Part shown: positions 62,243 to 64,000 of the stretch, piece after piece
How the letters are laid out: each line of letters starts with the position of its first letter
Numbering within the stretch: position 1 is the first letter of the stretch
Source: Bradyrhizobium roseum
GTDB taxonomy: Bacteria; Pseudomonadota; Alphaproteobacteria; Rhizobiales; Xanthobacteraceae
NCBI RefSeq assembly: GCF_030413175.1
Contig: NZ_CP129212.1
Location: 2,728,001 to 2,792,000, forward strand
Length of the DNA stretch: 64,000 nt
Direction: 5' to 3'
Notes under the pieces: model-generated
Database searches by the model: none
What the model was told of the DNA's origin: nothing
What the model saw: only the letters and a program-made list of their open reading frames with translations
Translations under genes and position numbers: made by a program

Positions 62243-63022
62243 TCAGGCAGTAGGAATCGTGCCGCCGTCGATCACGTGCTCCGACCCGGTAATGGACTTG
62301 GCCCGATCCGAGGCAAGGAAAGCTATCAAGTCGGCGACCTCCTCCGGCGCGGCCGGCCGTCCCAGCGGAATGCCGCCGAGCGACTTCATGATCACCTCCA
62401 CCGCATCGGCATAGTCAATGCCGGCTTCCTCGGCGATGCGCAGGGCCAGGCCATTGGACCCCGGACTGGCAATCCAGCCGGGAGAAACCCGCACGACCCG
62501 TACTCCCTTCGGAGAAATCTCCTTGGAGATGCTTTTGCTGTAGGTGTTGAGGGCTGCTTTGGCCGAAGCGTAGCCGGTCGTCGCCTCCGGGAGCGGAAGG
62601 CGGTTCTGAATCGAGGTGACGTGGATGACGACACCACTTCCCTGAGCGATCATGCCAGGAATGAGAGCGCGGTCGAGCCTGACGGCCGGAAAGAAGTTGA
62701 GATTGAACTCCTTGTCCCATTCCGTGTCGGTGAGCGCAGCAAAGCCGCCTGAAGGGGCCGAAGAGCCGCCCAGCACGTTAACAAGGATATCGAGACCGCC
62801 GAACTCCCGATGCACCGCGTCGACAACGGCTTGCACTCCCGCCTCTGTGGTAAGATCGGCTTCGACGAATGCCGCATCAGAAAAGTCGGCCGGCTTGGTG
62901 CGCGCCGTTGTCAGCACACGCGCTCCTAACTCCCGGAAGAGCGCCACGGTTGCGGCGCCGGCACCCAATGTGCCGCCGGTGATCAGGGCTCGACGTCCCT
63001 GCAGCGTGAGGAACGCGGTCAT
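62243..63022 (-). CDS. short-chain dehydrogenase/reductase
   Basis: A 259-residue SDR. The cofactor motif is [18 protein letters not shown] (about residues 13-30), which departs from the usual TGxxxGxG only in detail. The NVLGG segment follows at about 85, the catalytic Ser is in [12 protein letters not shown] (about 137) and the Tyr-Lys pair in [11 protein letters not shown] (about 150-154). The C-terminus has [17 protein letters not shown]. The substrate is unknown. It overlaps the SnoaL-like gene by four bases; the pair is divergent from a LysR regulator that probably controls it. Confidence 0.9.
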   Translation of the reverse strand: MTAFLTLQGRRALITGGTLGAGAATVALFRELGARVLTTARTKPADFSDAAFVEADLTTEAGVQAVVDAVHREFGGLDILVNVLGGSSAPSGGFAALTDTEWDKEFNLNFFPAVRLDRALIPGMIAQGSGVVIHVTSIQNRLPLPEATTGYASAKAALNTYSKSISKEISPKGVRVVRVSPGWIASPGSNGLALRIAEEAGIDYADAVEVIMKSLGGIPLGRPAAPEEVADLIAFLASDRAKSITGSEHVIDGGTIPTA

Positions 63023-63348
63023 ACGGTGATCTCCAATTCGGCGATCTTGTCGTCCGCGAGGACAAAGAAGAACCGAAGATCGATCGGGCTTCCCGGGAAA
63101 TCGCCGACCGCGTGGCCCGTCACTTGGGTCTTCCCGTTTTCGGTCGCGATGAAGAAGGGCTCCACCGTGTAGCTGTATTGCTGGGCGGGGTCAGCCATCC
63201 ACTTGCGGATGGCTTCCCGGCCCGTGTGGGTTTCGCCCTTATCCTTCACGATGCCGTCTTCGGTGAAAGAAGCAGCAACAGCATCGGGGCCGCCATCCCG
63301 GTCGGCGTCAAAATAGGCTTGGATACTGCTCGGTAATTTCAAGGTCAT
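63019..63348 (-). CDS. nuclear transport factor 2 / SnoaL-like small protein
   Basis: A 109-residue protein with the NTF2-like fold: [43 protein letters not shown] is the typical opening helix-turn with the hydrophobic pocket, followed by strands ([36 protein letters not shown]). Such proteins are often small isomerases, binding proteins or of unknown use beside SDR genes. It precedes the SDR gene on the same strand with overlapping stop and start. Confidence 0.8.
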   Translation of the reverse strand: MTLKLPSSIQAYFDADRDGGPDAVAASFTEDGIVKDKGETHTGREAIRKWMADPAQQYSYTVEPFFIATENGKTQVTGHAVGDFPGSPIDLRFFFVLADDKIAELEITV

Positions 63349-63490
63349 TTTCGTCTCCAGTTATGAAGCCAGCCTTCGCCGACTTTGGGCCTCAACCCCT
63401 CAAAGGCTGACAGGGACGATCTAGACGAGAGCAATTGACACGATAACTGGGACAAAGCAGGATGAAGAATTGCGAAAAACAGGATAATTG

Positions 63491-64000
63491 ATGACGCGAT
63501 CTCTTCTCGCCGACCTGGATGCTGTCCTTAGTATTGCCAGCCTGGGCTCTTTTCGGGCTGCCGCCCTGGAGCTAGGCATGTCCACGACGGCACTGAGCAA
63601 TGCCATCGCAAAGCTCGAGCAGCGCCTGGGTATTCGTCTGTTCAACCGCACAACGCGAAGCGTATCGCTGACCGATGCGGGAAAGACCTTTGTCGAGCGG
63701 GTTGGGCCGGCAATGACCGACATCCACGATGCCATGCTCGCAGCTCAATCGCTTCAGGAGACTCCGACCGGCACATTGCGCATCAATGCATTTGCGTCTG
63801 CGGCCCGAGAGGTGATGGCTCCGATTATCCTCTCGTTCCTGCGCCGCTATCCTCAGGTGCATGTCGATCTGGTAACGGAGGGACGGCTCGTCGACATCGT
63901 TGCGGCCGGCTTTGACATTGGCCTGAGGCCGGCCGATCTCGTGCCGAGCGATATGATCGCCCTGTCACTCGGCCTGCATCGCAGCAATGCCGTTGTGGCG
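63491..64000 (+). CDS. LysR family regulator (N-terminal part)
   Basis: An open frame from the ATG at 63491 to the window edge, 170 residues visible. The LysR-type winged helix is clear: [51 protein letters not shown] (about residues 15-65). The start of the effector domain follows ([35 protein letters not shown]). It is divergent from the SnoaL-SDR pair, the usual layout for a regulator and its target. The end lies outside the window. Confidence 0.92.
   Translation, partial: MTRSLLADLDAVLSIASLGSFRAAALELGMSTTALSNAIAKLEQRLGIRLFNRTTRSVSLTDAGKTFVERVGPAMTDIHDAMLAAQSLQETPTGTLRINAFASAAREVMAPIILSFLRRYPQVHVDLVTEGRLVDIVAAGFDIGLRPADLVPSDMIALSLGLHRSNAVVA

Overview
The window looks like a chromosomal segment of an alphaproteobacterium of the Bradyrhizobium / Rhodopseudomonas group. 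This rests on high GC content, on the gene families present (ChvE-GguAB sugar transporter, alphaproteobacterial phn cluster, XoxF cluster with SoxYZ-like and beta-propeller partners, DUF3305/DUF3306/DUF6352/DUF6505 formate dehydrogenase accessory genes) and on palindromic intergenic repeats of a style common in that group. I saw no rRNA, tRNA, CRISPR, phage or insertion-sequence genes. Nearly all DNA is coding, in tightly packed and often overlapping operons.

Layout. (1) 1-3206: a peptide-type ABC solute-binding protein (cut by the window edge) and a class II aldolase, divergent from a GntR/FCD regulator and an acetylpolyamine/histone-deacetylase-like amidohydrolase. (2) 3263-17641: a formate dehydrogenase island. 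A Mrp-type ATPase and a polyferredoxin read left. A long operon reads right: degenerate biotin-ligase-like protein, DUF6505, DUF6352, DUF3305, DUF3306, a TorD-type chaperone fused to a helix-turn-helix, a small Tat protein, the three FDH subunits (catalytic Cys, not Sec), a 51-residue membrane peptide, DUF971, and a WD40-cytochrome c fusion. (3) 17838-25581: GntR regulator, galactose/arabinose-type 1-dehydrogenase, aldose epimerase, lactonase, ChvE-GguA-GguB: oxidative aldose catabolism. (4) 25596-39739: a full C-P lyase (phosphonate) regulon, phnCDEE, phnF, phnGHIJKLMN, plus a leftward accessory operon with a second PhnM-like protein. Pho boxes and a PhnF-type operator are visible. (5) 39835-61984: a lanthanide-dependent methanol oxidation cluster: orphan pqqA, SoxYZ-like carrier, zinc metallohydrolase, XoxJ, CxxxCW protein, ABC-2 transporter with beta-propeller and solute-binding partners, S-formylglutathione hydrolase, an FlhRS-like two-component pair, TonB receptor, AraC regulator, xoxF, xoxG, glutathione-dependent formaldehyde dehydrogenase and gfa, ending in a clear terminator. 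(6) 62243-64000: SDR and SnoaL-like genes divergent from a LysR regulator cut by the window end.

Functionally, regions 2 and 5 together encode every step from methanol to CO2: XoxF, Gfa/FlhA, FghA, then FDH. The main discovery-type observation is a pair of direct repeats (consensus TTCGCTCTYRGRCAAR, about 21-22 bp apart) found upstream of pqqA, of the sensor kinase and of xoxF. It is a candidate operator for the methanol/formaldehyde two-component system. Other notable points are the HTH-TorD fusion, the degenerate biotin-ligase-like protein in the FDH operon, and the dual Pho/PhnF control sites of the phosphonate genes.
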